From CAYRFE01 sp964423645 [NCBI: uncultured bacterium] (GTDB lineage Bacteria; Macinerneyibacteriota; Macinerneyibacteria; Macinerneyibacteriales), in contig CAYRFE010000009.1 of NCBI GenBank assembly GCA_964423645.1, positions 42,445 to 106,444 on the forward strand: a stretch of 64,000 nt of DNA, read 5' to 3'. Both the position numbers and the translations under genes were made by a program. This document shows, in pieces, positions 36,701-44,687 of this stretch (positions within the stretch are counted from its first letter, which is position 1; the number at the start of each line of letters is the position of its first letter). Below the pieces are notes generated by a model. The model saw nothing but the letters and a program-made list of their open reading frames with translations, made no database searches and was not told where the DNA came from.

Positions 36701-38514
36701 AGTTTATTTTCATGTGGTATAAATTGTGAGAAAACGGACGTGTAAAAATCAAAATCACTACCCGCGTGTACACGGGCGAATTCTTGGTAGACATCGTATG
36801 TTGCAGAAAACACCTCATCGGGATCTTTGATTATCAGCGATACGTATGCATAATGGCGTAAAAGATGTTTATGCTTCGACAAATGTTTTTGAATAATGTT
36901 ACACAGAAGCACCACAAACCGATTATCCTTTTTTATCGGTAATCGATTCTTTAAAAGCGGCATTCGCGTGTAGTAATAATTATGCATATTTACAATGATA
37001 CCTTTTTCACACAATCGAGACAGTATTTCTTGTAGATCAGGTATTTCCGCTACAACCGTATCAATGAAACAATCCCCCGCAACACTTACCAACGCGGCAA
37101 TATCACGCTCGTCGTGAGAGAAATTGTGTACGATCTGCCGTATCATCGTCATACGATCAAAGTAATATTCAATGGGATGTTCAGGCACGATACACGTTCC
37201 GCGAAGCTCAAACCCCCTGTCGGCACCCAGTTTGTGCATGCCCTCGCTGATAATGATCGGTTCCCCGTTTGACATGGTAAAAAGTTGCTGTTGCACAGTT
37301 TCCGGTAATTCCCAAAAATAATTATAATATTTCATGACCGTTACAAATTTTTCATACTCAAGTGACGCAATTTCATAGGTTTCAAAATTCGATACGGTGA
37401 TCATTTCATTACTTCCGGTTATAAGTCGAAAATTTTCTGCTTCTATTCTATCATGTAGAAGTGTCAGAAGCTCAATACTTGCGGTATCAAGGTCAGTAAA
37501 TTGCGGAACGTAGATGCACAATGGAAAAATATCAATGATTGTTTCAATAAAAAAAGCAGCGAATTCTATTGTTTTCTTTAACTCAAGGTCCGGTTTACTC
37601 AAAGCCTGAGAAGGTGTAAAGCGGAGATTCGGATTTATTTTGACATATTCTTCACCATGCTCCCGTATAATCGCACGTGAAAAATCAAATTGGTTAAAAT
37701 AGTCTAGCAATGCAGCTGAAAGACGATGTGCATGGTATTGTGAACATTCCAGCCGTATGACATAATACCCTGCCGTCTCACAATAGGGTAATAATCCTTC
37801 AGCCGCGAACTGCGCATTCCCAATATCCATCGGAGAATAAAAAACAATATTTGATTCTGATTGAATCAGTCGTTGAATATCGGTGTCCGGTACAACATGC
37901 GTGATAAGAATATCCGAGCCTGACAGATGATCCTTCAGTATTGCCGCATGTTGTGCAATAATATCAGCATCATCAATCCCAGGGATTACAGAGCAAAGTG
38001 ATTGTCCTGTCAGATCATTTAATTTTGATACATCATTTTTTTGTGCAAATTTTGTATCGAAAAAAGGACTTATATCCGTCAATTTTACTTTTCCGTTTGC
38101 ACTTATCAAAATGTTATCTTTTTTCAGATCACCATGATAAAAATTATTTGCATGAAGAAAGGTCACCGCATGTTTTAATAATTCAATATCCGTACGATCA
38201 GGTGATCTACCGCTAAAAATGCCGGGGCAATATTCACCTGAAATAAACCAGTCGGCATCGGTGACTTGTACACCATCAACAATTGCTGCTTTCTCAAAAG
38301 AATACAATGATCGTATGAGTGGATGCTGAATCGTTCGATTCGCAAGATACTCTTTTTTAAAAAGATCGATAGGGAATTGTTTGCCTGAATTTCGATTGAT
38401 AAATTTGACAAAAACCTCTCGATCATACAAAGAATCAACGGCTTTATACACAATACTGTTATCTGATTCCCCTAACTCTTCGATAATCGTATAGCGATCA
38501 TTAATAGTCTTCAC
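33715..38514 (-). CDS. Giant kinase / degenerate STAND / TPR / GAF / GGDEF fusion
   Basis: A 1599-residue signalling protein. Residues 1-160 form a Ser/Thr kinase with Lys37, catalytic HGDLKKDN (127-134) and a metal Asp in LTDIS (145-149, replacing DFG). Residues about 180-480 resemble the STAND-ATPase of PknK-type proteins, but the Walker A equivalent (224-236) lacks GxGKS and the Walker B equivalent (332-345) has lost its paired acids. A helical TPR-rich middle and a GAF-like region (about 1130-1290) follow. A GGDEF domain (about 1293-1448) has an intact GGEEF (1371-1375) and an RQFD inhibitory site (1362-1365). A 150-residue tail is unassigned. It likely couples signal sensing to cyclic di-GMP synthesis. 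No membrane helix is visible. Confidence 0.85.
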   Translation of the reverse strand: MKTINDRYTIIEELGESDNSIVYKAVDSLYDREVFVKFINRNSGKQFPIDLFKKEYLANRTIQHPLIRSLYSFEKAAIVDGVQVTDADWFISGEYCPGIFSGRSPDRTDIELLKHAVTFLHANNFYHGDLKKDNILISANGKVKLTDISPFFDTKFAQKNDVSKLNDLTGQSLCSVIPGIDDADIIAQHAAILKDHLSGSDILITHVVPDTDIQRLIQSESNIVFYSPMDIGNAQFAAEGLLPYCETAGYYVIRLECSQYHAHRLSAALLDYFNQFDFSRAIIREHGEEYVKINPNLRFTPSQALSKPDLELKKTIEFAAFFIETIIDIFPLCIYVPQFTDLDTASIELLTLLHDRIEAENFRLITGSNEMITVSNFETYEIASLEYEKFVTVMKYYNYFWELPETVQQQLFTMSNGEPIIISEGMHKLGADRGFELRGTCIVPEHPIEYYFDRMTMIRQIVHNFSHDERDIAALVSVAGDCFIDTVVAEIPDLQEILSRLCEKGIIVNMHNYYYTRMPLLKNRLPIKKDNRFVVLLCNIIQKHLSKHKHLLRHYAYVSLIIKDPDEVFSATYDVYQEFARVHAGSDFDFYTSVFSQFIPHENKLRMKNRFLLFWTLFREDIHAKFDKSYLNEKLEKYARSAEEKARYSSFVIEYMPISKNDLAKYYSYFENADWVSDETGQRMIIALLMKMRMMGLYQECIERFRIIIEPHIELLPFAVQLDILTSMFSTYLEMNDYNQAAPIAEKLRQIYEAHVADIPDNYIISVYNASAIAARHNNDYDRAIEYYHRSYQAAQKMKHYTNMSVVSNNIGVVWYYKNDYEKYRYFLEKSNEYAERSENARQYFLTLNNLLNFYDSACDFKRMHALILKGDARIVLLQEERLKANYYNWKSEYYFVMNDLHEVSEALHYSDRYHCEIKKEFETSYLYHGRKVITLVASLKQTEALDYIRSIENSLGRAASTALLYEWYIYMLVWLYYYDTGVVVRHVLKKIKQILKKNNDMLSEIGSNELLLWHYKIIPDITKKLALAVVKQRSSRLLYLTLLLQNSSPKDPNYHEYCMQLWSFLLDILEAVPDEDRQQFMESPYMLKPMSVLKKAKIDCMENDFSVILYRYATKEQRALKKRQELFYANADARSILSHEELLEQTMRDIMTLTNTDRVIYFSYSTSDGWIFTKEVADTFWYEKEEKVVDDILFKCLTAARKDEVQYYSADAPRANEITYAFVIPLIDISLSRKGAKSGTSFTNLFTIRGAFYADTKRLLALPNKDAVNHTYYLREYVNVSLYYNQLKEAAMTDTLTGLYKRDIWLDMTKDMFKYAKEHGKSIGIVMSDIDHFKAVNDVYGHKKGDMVLTDVANLFLRNIRQFDVAGRYGGEEFIIALSVNDEAEAIMVTERLRTSVEKNIAIEGKAVTVSFGMAVYPSDGTFINELIEKADKALYAAKESGRNRVVSWRSLGDIQAESLQEKKHSVITNPAREKEKIDLIIELHNNDYYRGSLEEIGKKLTSVCNRYVPILTVLLVLQTKSEITLSDRRFPIGTTEGFPEYITDTTQLMVSIETHGVTIAVYFEEQVGGITLTLEKTYYTFIGNIIIEKLIRHFLNE

Positions 38515-38520
38515 GTATTC

Positions 38521-38549
38521 ATTCTACATGAAAACAAAGCTGTTTGCAA
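38521..38549 (-). promoter_or_regulatory. Promoter of the kinase-GGDEF gene
   Basis: Minus strand TTGCAA, 17-bp spacer, TAGAAT, 6 nt before the ATG region at 38514. It is weak at -35. Confidence 0.45.
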
Positions 38550-38587
38550 TAAAGTAAAAAAAGATTATTCCGAACGAGTCCGAGAAG

Positions 38588-38660
<73 letters not shown>

Positions 38661-38663
38661 AAG

Positions 38664-38737
38664 GGTGGGTAATGGGATTCGAACCCACGACCAACGGTGC
38701 CACAAACCGTTGCTCTACCAACTGAGCTATACCCACC
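38664..38737 (-). tRNA. tRNA-His (GTG)
   Basis: The acceptor GTGGGTA pairs with TACCCAC, with the extra G at position -1 opposite C73 that marks tRNA-His. The anticodon loop TTGTGGC gives GTG. No CCA is encoded. Confidence 0.93.
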
Positions 38738-38745
38738 ATAGTACA

Positions 38746-38819
38746 CGCGCCCGACAAGACTCGAACTTGTGACCCCCAGATTAGAAGTCTGATGCTCTAT
38801 CCAATTGAGCTACGGGCGC
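38746..38819 (-). tRNA. tRNA-Arg (TCT)
   Basis: The acceptor GCGCCCG pairs with CGGGCGC, the anticodon loop TTCTAAT gives TCT, and the discriminator is G. No CCA is encoded. Confidence 0.93.
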
Positions 38820-38838
38820 TTCTTCTCCAGGATAGAAG

Positions 38839-38912
38839 TCGGGGTGAGAGGATTTGAACCTCCGACCACCTGTGCCCAAGACAGGTGCGCTACCGGACTG
38901 CGCTACGCCCCG
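38839..38912 (-). tRNA. tRNA-Pro (TGG)
   Basis: Acceptor CGGGGCG faces CACCCCG, leaving one C-A mismatch at position 6/67. The anticodon loop CTTGGGC gives TGG, the T-arm is GGAGGTTCAAATCC, and the discriminator is A. It is first in the array, right after a strong promoter. Confidence 0.92.
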
Positions 38913-38924
38913 AATGTCGAACGC

Positions 38925-38953
38925 ATAATATCCTACGGGAGCATCGTTGTCAA
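38925..38953 (-). promoter_or_regulatory. Promoter of the four-tRNA array
   Basis: Minus strand TTGACA (perfect), 17-bp spacer, TATTAT, 12 nt before tRNA-Pro. It should drive Pro, Arg, His and Lys tRNAs. Confidence 0.75.
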
Positions 38954-39014
38954 CGGAAAAATTTGCGTTACGTAATCATCTTCAGCGATAGTATGGTAAT
39001 ATCGGGCCGGGAAA

Positions 39015-39088
39015 AGCCCTCACCCCCCTCGGTCCCCACGTTCTTACTTTGCTAATAACAAGCGTGACGAAATTTGAATTTTGCAAAG
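39015..39088. repeat. Decayed remnant of the dispersed element
   Basis: Contains GGTCCCCAC and, further on, TTTGAATTTTGCAAAG, which resemble one hairpin arm and the right terminal repeat of the family. The stems no longer pair fully. The rest of the 38954-39225 gap shows no gene. Confidence 0.4.
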
Positions 39089-39169
39089 TTTTCAAAAAAA
39101 TGGTATAAAAAGGTCATAGAGTATCCCGCATAAAAAAGCCGTATACACAACACACATGACATCATATGG

Positions 39170-39198
39170 ATGATAAAGCCCTCCTCAACGGAAGGCTT
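39170..39198 (-). terminator. Terminator of the flagellar operon
   Basis: A 9-bp stem (AAGCCTTCC with GGAGGGCTT, one G-T pair) is followed by TTTATC on the minus strand, 28 nt after the flgL stop. Confidence 0.65.
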
Positions 39199-39225
39199 AT
39201 ACATTAAGGAATATCGCTCAAATAA

Positions 39226-41547
39226 TTATAAATAATTTATAAGTGACATCGGCAAGACTTTTGCTGATGCCTGTAATGCGGCTTGATAAGTTTGTTGCAT
39301 CATTGCAAAATTCATGGCTGCTTCAGCCATATCCACATCTTCATTATCGGATAGCATCGTCATATTCTCCATTTTTGACAACAAATGACGTTGCTCCACC
39401 AACGAGACACGATTCATTCGGGCTCCGATCGCCGTTCTACCGTCGATCAATTTGCTTTGAGATTCTTCAACCCATTGAAGACCGGCAGTGACTGCGGTGA
39501 CATTATCTTCTTCGATAAATTTTGCAAGACGTGTAAGTGTATCAAAAATTCCTGCGGTATCACGTGACTGTGATGTACCGCTCAGTTCAAGTCGGTCTGC
39601 CGTCAGATCATTTGCGTTACTGATTTCCAGTGCCACGTCATTTTCAACCGCATAAATATTGAATCCTGTGCCTTCAGCATTTAAAAAAGCCCTGACTTCG
39701 ACGATTGTTCCCGTGTCTGTCACTGCTCCGGTATTGATTCGGTCTAAAAATTCTTGAACATTGGTTACGCCGCTCATATCCACTGTCGCACTCAACTTTT
39801 CAGCATTAGGGAGTATAAGAGAAATTCGTACAGATTCCATTTCGGGGTCAAGAGCGACCGTCGAAAAGTGTTCTGAAGTCAATCCTCCTGTTACTAAACC
39901 TAATTCCGCACCGGTCGTACCTGTTGAATCGGTAAGATTAAATTGCCCGAACGGGACCCGTATATGAAGCATATCCCAATCGACGTCAAGTGTAACATGA
40001 TTAAATTGCATGTTCGTCGGATACTGAGGGTGTGAATCATCATTTCCTGCGCGACGAATGGTCTCATTGATTGCGTTTTCTACGTCTGCAATTGTGTTAT
40101 GACGAGTTAACGCAGAAAGATCAACATCAAGCGATGCGGGCGGTAAAGCCCCGTCGGTTATGGTGATAGTCCCAAGTGGAAAAGTGATGCCTGCACCATC
40201 AAAAAAATCACCGATTTCAGTAATTTCCTTGTCAACCGGTACCCCAAGTTGCGGATTCAGACCGTTTCCGATCACCGGCAACCCTCGTGTGCCCGTAAAA
40301 CCTGCGATTCCTAATTCTGCAGCTGTTGTTCCCGCACCCTCCGTAACGGTTATTTGGTCAGTATTCGGACGAAGCACAATACTGTCATCTTGATATTCCA
40401 CATAAATACGATCGATATTAAAGCCTGACGGAGCATTATTCACTGCGGTATTGATCTCACGTTCAATGTCAGAAAGAGTACTGGTAGCAGTTATCGTTGA
40501 AAGATTGACTGATATGGTATTTCCTTCAGAATCGGTAATGTTAAACGAATTAATTGGCGGAGGGATGGTGATTCCCGTACCGGCATTAAGCCGACGTAAC
40601 TGAACATCAGGTGAAGTAAGATTGTATGCATCATTATTGAAAATAGACGCAGGTGTAAGCGGATTTGTAGCACTTGCGATCTGACCGCCATTGATCGATG
40701 CGGTCATACCCATCGCATACAGTAGATTTGTTGTTCCTTCTTTCACAGTGAAATCAGTTCCGCCTCGTAACGATGTGATTTGTAATGTCCCTGCATTGGT
40801 TATTTGCGCATGTACATCTGCTCCGGCATCATTGATCTTCGTGACAACGTCATAGATCGTATCAGCTGCGGGGTCTATGGCGATCGATTTCCCGTTGACA
40901 GTAAATGTCCCACCCTGTACGGGAGGATATAATCCGGGAACCGACGCCAACGCAACCGTTCGATATTGCGGATCCATTACCGTGCTTCCCATGATATCAC
41001 TCGTAAATATACTGCTCCCGATCGAACTTATCTTTTCGGCGACATAATCATCCAGTTGGTAAGTTATCTCATTCTGATTCCCTTTATATCTGATAATACC
41101 CAATTCTCGCTCAAAAGCGGGATCAGCGGTATTTGTACCTGAGAAAAAGTATCGCGAACCGTCATTTGAATTTGACATTCTGAGAATATGTTCCTGAATC
41201 TCTAATAATTCTTGTGCGATGGCTTTTTTTTCATTTATTCCCAATGAATTATCTGCTCCTCGCACAGTGAGTGTCTTGACGCGTGTCATCAAATTATTGA
41301 TTTCACTTAACGCCGAGTCAGATAACGATGTAAATGATTTTGCATCAGTAACATTTTTCTGGTACTGTTCTATTTTATCGATCGAGGTTCGATACAACAT
41401 GGATTTCCCCGCCCCGATAGGATTATCGGAAGGTTTATTGATCGTTTTCAAACTTGAAAGTTGCCGTTGATATTTACTCATTCTGGTCAATGCACTATTC
41501 ATGTCCTGCATCGACGTCATCGACATCATTCTGTTTGTGACACGCAT
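39226..41547 (-). CDS. flgL: Flagellar hook-filament junction protein FlgL, enlarged
   Basis: At 773 residues this is about twice the usual FlgL length. The flagellin-like N-terminal coil (MRVTNRMMSMTSMQDMNSAL, KPSDNP near residue 39, and ISNLMTRVKTLTVRGADNS-type helix) and the C-terminal coil (NFAMMQQTYQAALQASAKV) are intact. The extra 350-400 residues between them consist of three or four copies of a flagellin-IN/hook-IN type module, each with a beta strand and a TIxDVxxxIN helix, for example TIYDVVTKINDAG, TLSDIEREINTA and TIADVENAINET. Such modules are surface-exposed decorations. The start has AAGGAGG and it is the last gene of the operon. Confidence 0.88.
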   Translation of the reverse strand: MRVTNRMMSMTSMQDMNSALTRMSKYQRQLSSLKTINKPSDNPIGAGKSMLYRTSIDKIEQYQKNVTDAKSFTSLSDSALSEINNLMTRVKTLTVRGADNSLGINEKKAIAQELLEIQEHILRMSNSNDGSRYFFSGTNTADPAFERELGIIRYKGNQNEITYQLDDYVAEKISSIGSSIFTSDIMGSTVMDPQYRTVALASVPGLYPPVQGGTFTVNGKSIAIDPAADTIYDVVTKINDAGADVHAQITNAGTLQITSLRGGTDFTVKEGTTNLLYAMGMTASINGGQIASATNPLTPASIFNNDAYNLTSPDVQLRRLNAGTGITIPPPINSFNITDSEGNTISVNLSTITATSTLSDIEREINTAVNNAPSGFNIDRIYVEYQDDSIVLRPNTDQITVTEGAGTTAAELGIAGFTGTRGLPVIGNGLNPQLGVPVDKEITEIGDFFDGAGITFPLGTITITDGALPPASLDVDLSALTRHNTIADVENAINETIRRAGNDDSHPQYPTNMQFNHVTLDVDWDMLHIRVPFGQFNLTDSTGTTGAELGLVTGGLTSEHFSTVALDPEMESVRISLILPNAEKLSATVDMSGVTNVQEFLDRINTGAVTDTGTIVEVRAFLNAEGTGFNIYAVENDVALEISNANDLTADRLELSGTSQSRDTAGIFDTLTRLAKFIEEDNVTAVTAGLQWVEESQSKLIDGRTAIGARMNRVSLVEQRHLLSKMENMTMLSDNEDVDMAEAAMNFAMMQQTYQAALQASAKVLPMSLINYL

Positions 41548-41556
41548 AACCCCTCC

Positions 41557-43383
41557 TTATATCATGTTGACCAGCACATCAAGCATTTCCTGAACGCTTG
41601 ACATAAACCGCGCAGATGCGGCAAATGCGTGCTGATATTGTATCATATTCGTCATCTCTTCATCTAATGAAACACCCGATATCGATTCACGACGTTGTTC
41701 AAGAGCATTCACCATCACCGCCTGATTATCCACGAGCATCTGTGCCCGCTCTGCATCAAATCCTATTTCCGTGATGGATTCCTGATAGTATCCGTTTATT
41801 GTGATTCTTCCGCCTTCCATGAGTTTTAAATCTTGCAGTTGACCGATACGTAATGCATTCGTTCCGTCGGTAAGAGCAACCGGGGAATCCCAAATACCGT
41901 CATTGTCAGTGTCTTTTCCCGCGGCAGCGGCAATTCGAGACGGCATTGCAGTGATATCTGCATTGATTCGTATTGTCATTGCCGGAGGAGATTCAGGAGT
42001 AAATTCTATGCCTGCTCCACTTGCAAGACTGTTTTCAGGATAGGAACCGCTCGTTGATAAAATATTCAATTTCTCGAAAAGATTTGACGTAATACCTTGA
42101 ATACTTTCAATTTTAAATCCTTTAGAAGCATCGGCGCGAAGTACAAGTTTATTCATCGGCCCTATAGCCGCTGTAATCCCTGCGCCAGCATTATTTATCT
42201 TTTCAACTATTGACTTCAACGTATCATGTTCACCGTCAATATAAATATTGACTCCGTTTATTGATACTTGCCCACTGGTAACCGATAACATGCCCAAATT
42301 CGCGGTATCATTGAGTGGTTTTTCAGTATCTGTGATATCTAATTCATTTGATCCCGCACTTATTTTGTATGCAGAACGACCATCTACACTTCCCATTCGA
42401 AAAAACTGGGCACCTTGCACACCGTTTATGTCATATCCCGTGGTCTGTAATTCATTGACCGAATCAGAAAGTGTTTGTGCAATATAGTTCAGATTATCCT
42501 GATATTTATTCACGTATTCATCTCGAACATCAAGAAGTGCTTTGAGTTTTCCGCCTTGAATATTAACGCTCATACTACCGTTTGCTGCGGTAATTGAATA
42601 AAGATCATTACGATAGCGATCGACCGAACCATCCACTTGGGCCATCAAAGGAGATGCAATGATCCCGTTTACCAACATATATCCGGGAATATAGACATTT
42701 ATTGTGCCATCTTGTTGCTCAGCGGTCGTGATATTCACCAATTGTGATAATTCGTCGACCATTCTGTCCCGTTCGTCACGATAGTCATTCGCAGAATCTC
42801 CCCCAACTTCCATTTTCGCAATATTATCATTCAAATGAGCAATCTTTGATGCATATTCATTAATATCGTCGACCGTTGCCGCCACATTGTTGTTCACATC
42901 GGTTTTTATAGCATCAAGTCTTGAATACATATTGCGGATATCATCAGCGATCATTCGCCCTTCTTCGGCAACTGCAATACGAATCGATGAGTTCCCCGGA
43001 TATTTGCTTATTTCCTGCCATGAGGCAAAAAATCTGTTCAACCGTGAGTTCAACGCAATATCGCTTGGCTCATTAACGGTTGCTTCAACTTGAGTGAGAT
43101 AATCATTCATTTGTCCGAAATATCCTTCAAGAGTTCGTTCGCGACTTAATTGTTGATCGATAAATGTATCCCTGACACGCAAAATACTCGCAACCTCCAC
43201 CCCCATACCAAGAACACCGACAGGCGGGTAATTAAGCGGAAGCGACTCCGTAAAATCAACACGCTGACGACTGAATCCCGGTGTATTTGCGTTTGAAATA
43301 TTGTGTCCGGTAACCTGCATACCGATCTGGCTTGCCATAAGGCCACGCTTTGCAATATGAAGTGCACCGAATAATCCTTGCAT
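41557..43383 (-). CDS. flgK: Flagellar hook-associated protein 1 FlgK
   Basis: A 608-residue HAP1 that caps the hook before filament growth. It begins with the rod/hook motif (LHIAKRGLMASQIGMQVTGHNISNANTPGFSRQRVDF) and ends with QYQHAFAASARFMSSVQEMLDVLVNMI. One hook-IN module (SVTSGQVSINGVNIYID then TLKSIVEKINNAGAG) sits in the middle. It follows flgN closely, consistent with FlgN acting as its export chaperone. AAGGGATG precedes the ATG. Confidence 0.95.
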   Translation of the reverse strand: MQGLFGALHIAKRGLMASQIGMQVTGHNISNANTPGFSRQRVDFTESLPLNYPPVGVLGMGVEVASILRVRDTFIDQQLSRERTLEGYFGQMNDYLTQVEATVNEPSDIALNSRLNRFFASWQEISKYPGNSSIRIAVAEEGRMIADDIRNMYSRLDAIKTDVNNNVAATVDDINEYASKIAHLNDNIAKMEVGGDSANDYRDERDRMVDELSQLVNITTAEQQDGTINVYIPGYMLVNGIIASPLMAQVDGSVDRYRNDLYSITAANGSMSVNIQGGKLKALLDVRDEYVNKYQDNLNYIAQTLSDSVNELQTTGYDINGVQGAQFFRMGSVDGRSAYKISAGSNELDITDTEKPLNDTANLGMLSVTSGQVSINGVNIYIDGEHDTLKSIVEKINNAGAGITAAIGPMNKLVLRADASKGFKIESIQGITSNLFEKLNILSTSGSYPENSLASGAGIEFTPESPPAMTIRINADITAMPSRIAAAAGKDTDNDGIWDSPVALTDGTNALRIGQLQDLKLMEGGRITINGYYQESITEIGFDAERAQMLVDNQAVMVNALEQRRESISGVSLDEEMTNMIQYQHAFAASARFMSSVQEMLDVLVNMI

Positions 43384-43386
43384 AAT

Positions 43387-43860
43387 TCATCCCTTTCGGT
43401 TGAGTATGGCACCTTCGGTCGGAGCACGTTTTGCCCCATTCGATGCATAAAAATCTTTTTGACGTGCATTGCTCAGTATGCTCAACATAAACCGAGCATA
43501 CTCCAATTGATCTTTCATAAGCACCGTATTGATCTCGGTTTCACGTTGTAATTCATTACTTTTTTGCCGTATAGTTTCGCGGAGTGCTTCGATCTCATGT
43601 CGAAATTCAGAAGGTAACTGACCGACCGCTTCATCCATTGATGCACTGTTTTTAAACGAGGTCCCTGTTAATTCTTCACATAATCGGCGTCGCTCTGCTT
43701 CCAACTCTTCAGCTTGTCGCAGTAATGTACTTTTTGAAAATGCAATATCGCTCATCTCATTCATTCTATTATAAACGATTGCATCACGCTCACGATGCGT
43801 ACATTCAATAAGAGCATCGATATTTTTACAATGCTGATTTAAAATTTTTACTAATGACAT
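43387..43860 (-). CDS. flgN: FlgN-family export chaperone
   Basis: A 157-residue, almost fully alpha-helical and charged protein directly upstream of flgK. A LVKILNQHCKNIDALIECTHRERDAI start and a C-terminal helix fit the FlgN chaperone family, which binds FlgK and FlgL before export. Sequence identity in this family is low, so gene position carries much of the weight. GAGGAGG precedes the ATG. Confidence 0.78.
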   Translation of the reverse strand: MSLVKILNQHCKNIDALIECTHRERDAIVYNRMNEMSDIAFSKSTLLRQAEELEAERRRLCEELTGTSFKNSASMDEAVGQLPSEFRHEIEALRETIRQKSNELQRETEINTVLMKDQLEYARFMLSILSNARQKDFYASNGAKRAPTEGAILNRKG

Positions 43861-43892
43861 ACTGCCTCCTCTTATTTTATCGGCATCATCGC

Positions 43893-44672
43893 TTATATCT
43901 TTAAACGAGAACTGCGATAATCACTCATAACACGACTGGTATACGCTTCTGTCTCCTGAAAAGGAGGAATACCTCCGTATTTGAGCACATTACCGGGACC
44001 GGCGTTATACGCAGCGACTGCGGTCGCAGTATCGCCGAATTTATCTAAAAGTAATTTCAAATATTTCACGCCACCTTTAATATTCTCGCTCGGATCAAAA
44101 ACATTTTTAACACCCATATCATGTGCGGTGCCGTCCATGAGTTGCATAAGCCCTTTTGCACCGACAGGCGAAACTGCATATTGATCAAAATTGGATTCAT
44201 TTCGTACAATCGCTTTCACCAGCATCGGATCAACACCGTATTGTTGTGATACAGAATCAATGATACGATGAATATCCGTAAGATTCTTTTTTTCAGCGAT
44301 CTTTTCACTGTTCTGTTTCTTAAGGGGAATTACTTTATGAGTATCAGGCATCGTTACCGGCGGTTCTTCATCTCCGCGAAGCGGTATCTGTTTTGATAAT
44401 GTATCATACATCGATTGCCAAATCCCTATACCGGAGTCACTGATCTTATCACTGATTTTTTCATCATACATTTCCGTGAACATACGAGATTCGGAACTGC
44501 CCAACATATCATCCTCATCATTAAGTGTGTCACGCATTGATTGAAGCATTATATTTACAAACACTGCTTCAAATTGTTTACACGCACTTTTCAATTTTTC
44601 AGGGGTATCTGTCTTCACATCGGCAGATATCATCTGAGGGTGTATCGGCTGATATGACGGTATACTGCTCAT
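43893..44672 (-). CDS. flgJ: FlgJ: rod-binding domain fused to lytic transglycosylase
   Basis: A 259-residue two-domain protein. Residues about 25-95 are the rod-binding/capping domain (CKQFEAVFVNIMLQSMRDTL, then ESRMFTEMYDEKISDKIS). After a Lys/Glu linker, residues about 140-255 form an SLT (GH23-type) lytic transglycosylase with catalytic Glu159 in VRNESNFD, GAKGLMQLM near 171, and AVAAYNAGPGNV near 220. In enteric bacteria FlgJ carries a GH73 muramidase-type domain instead. It opens peptidoglycan for rod passage. The gene lies between flgI and flgN. Confidence 0.92.
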   Translation of the reverse strand: MSSIPSYQPIHPQMISADVKTDTPEKLKSACKQFEAVFVNIMLQSMRDTLNDEDDMLGSSESRMFTEMYDEKISDKISDSGIGIWQSMYDTLSKQIPLRGDEEPPVTMPDTHKVIPLKKQNSEKIAEKKNLTDIHRIIDSVSQQYGVDPMLVKAIVRNESNFDQYAVSPVGAKGLMQLMDGTAHDMGVKNVFDPSENIKGGVKYLKLLLDKFGDTATAVAAYNAGPGNVLKYGGIPPFQETEAYTSRVMSDYRSSRLKI

Positions 44673-44687
44673 CGTATTCTCCTTGTG

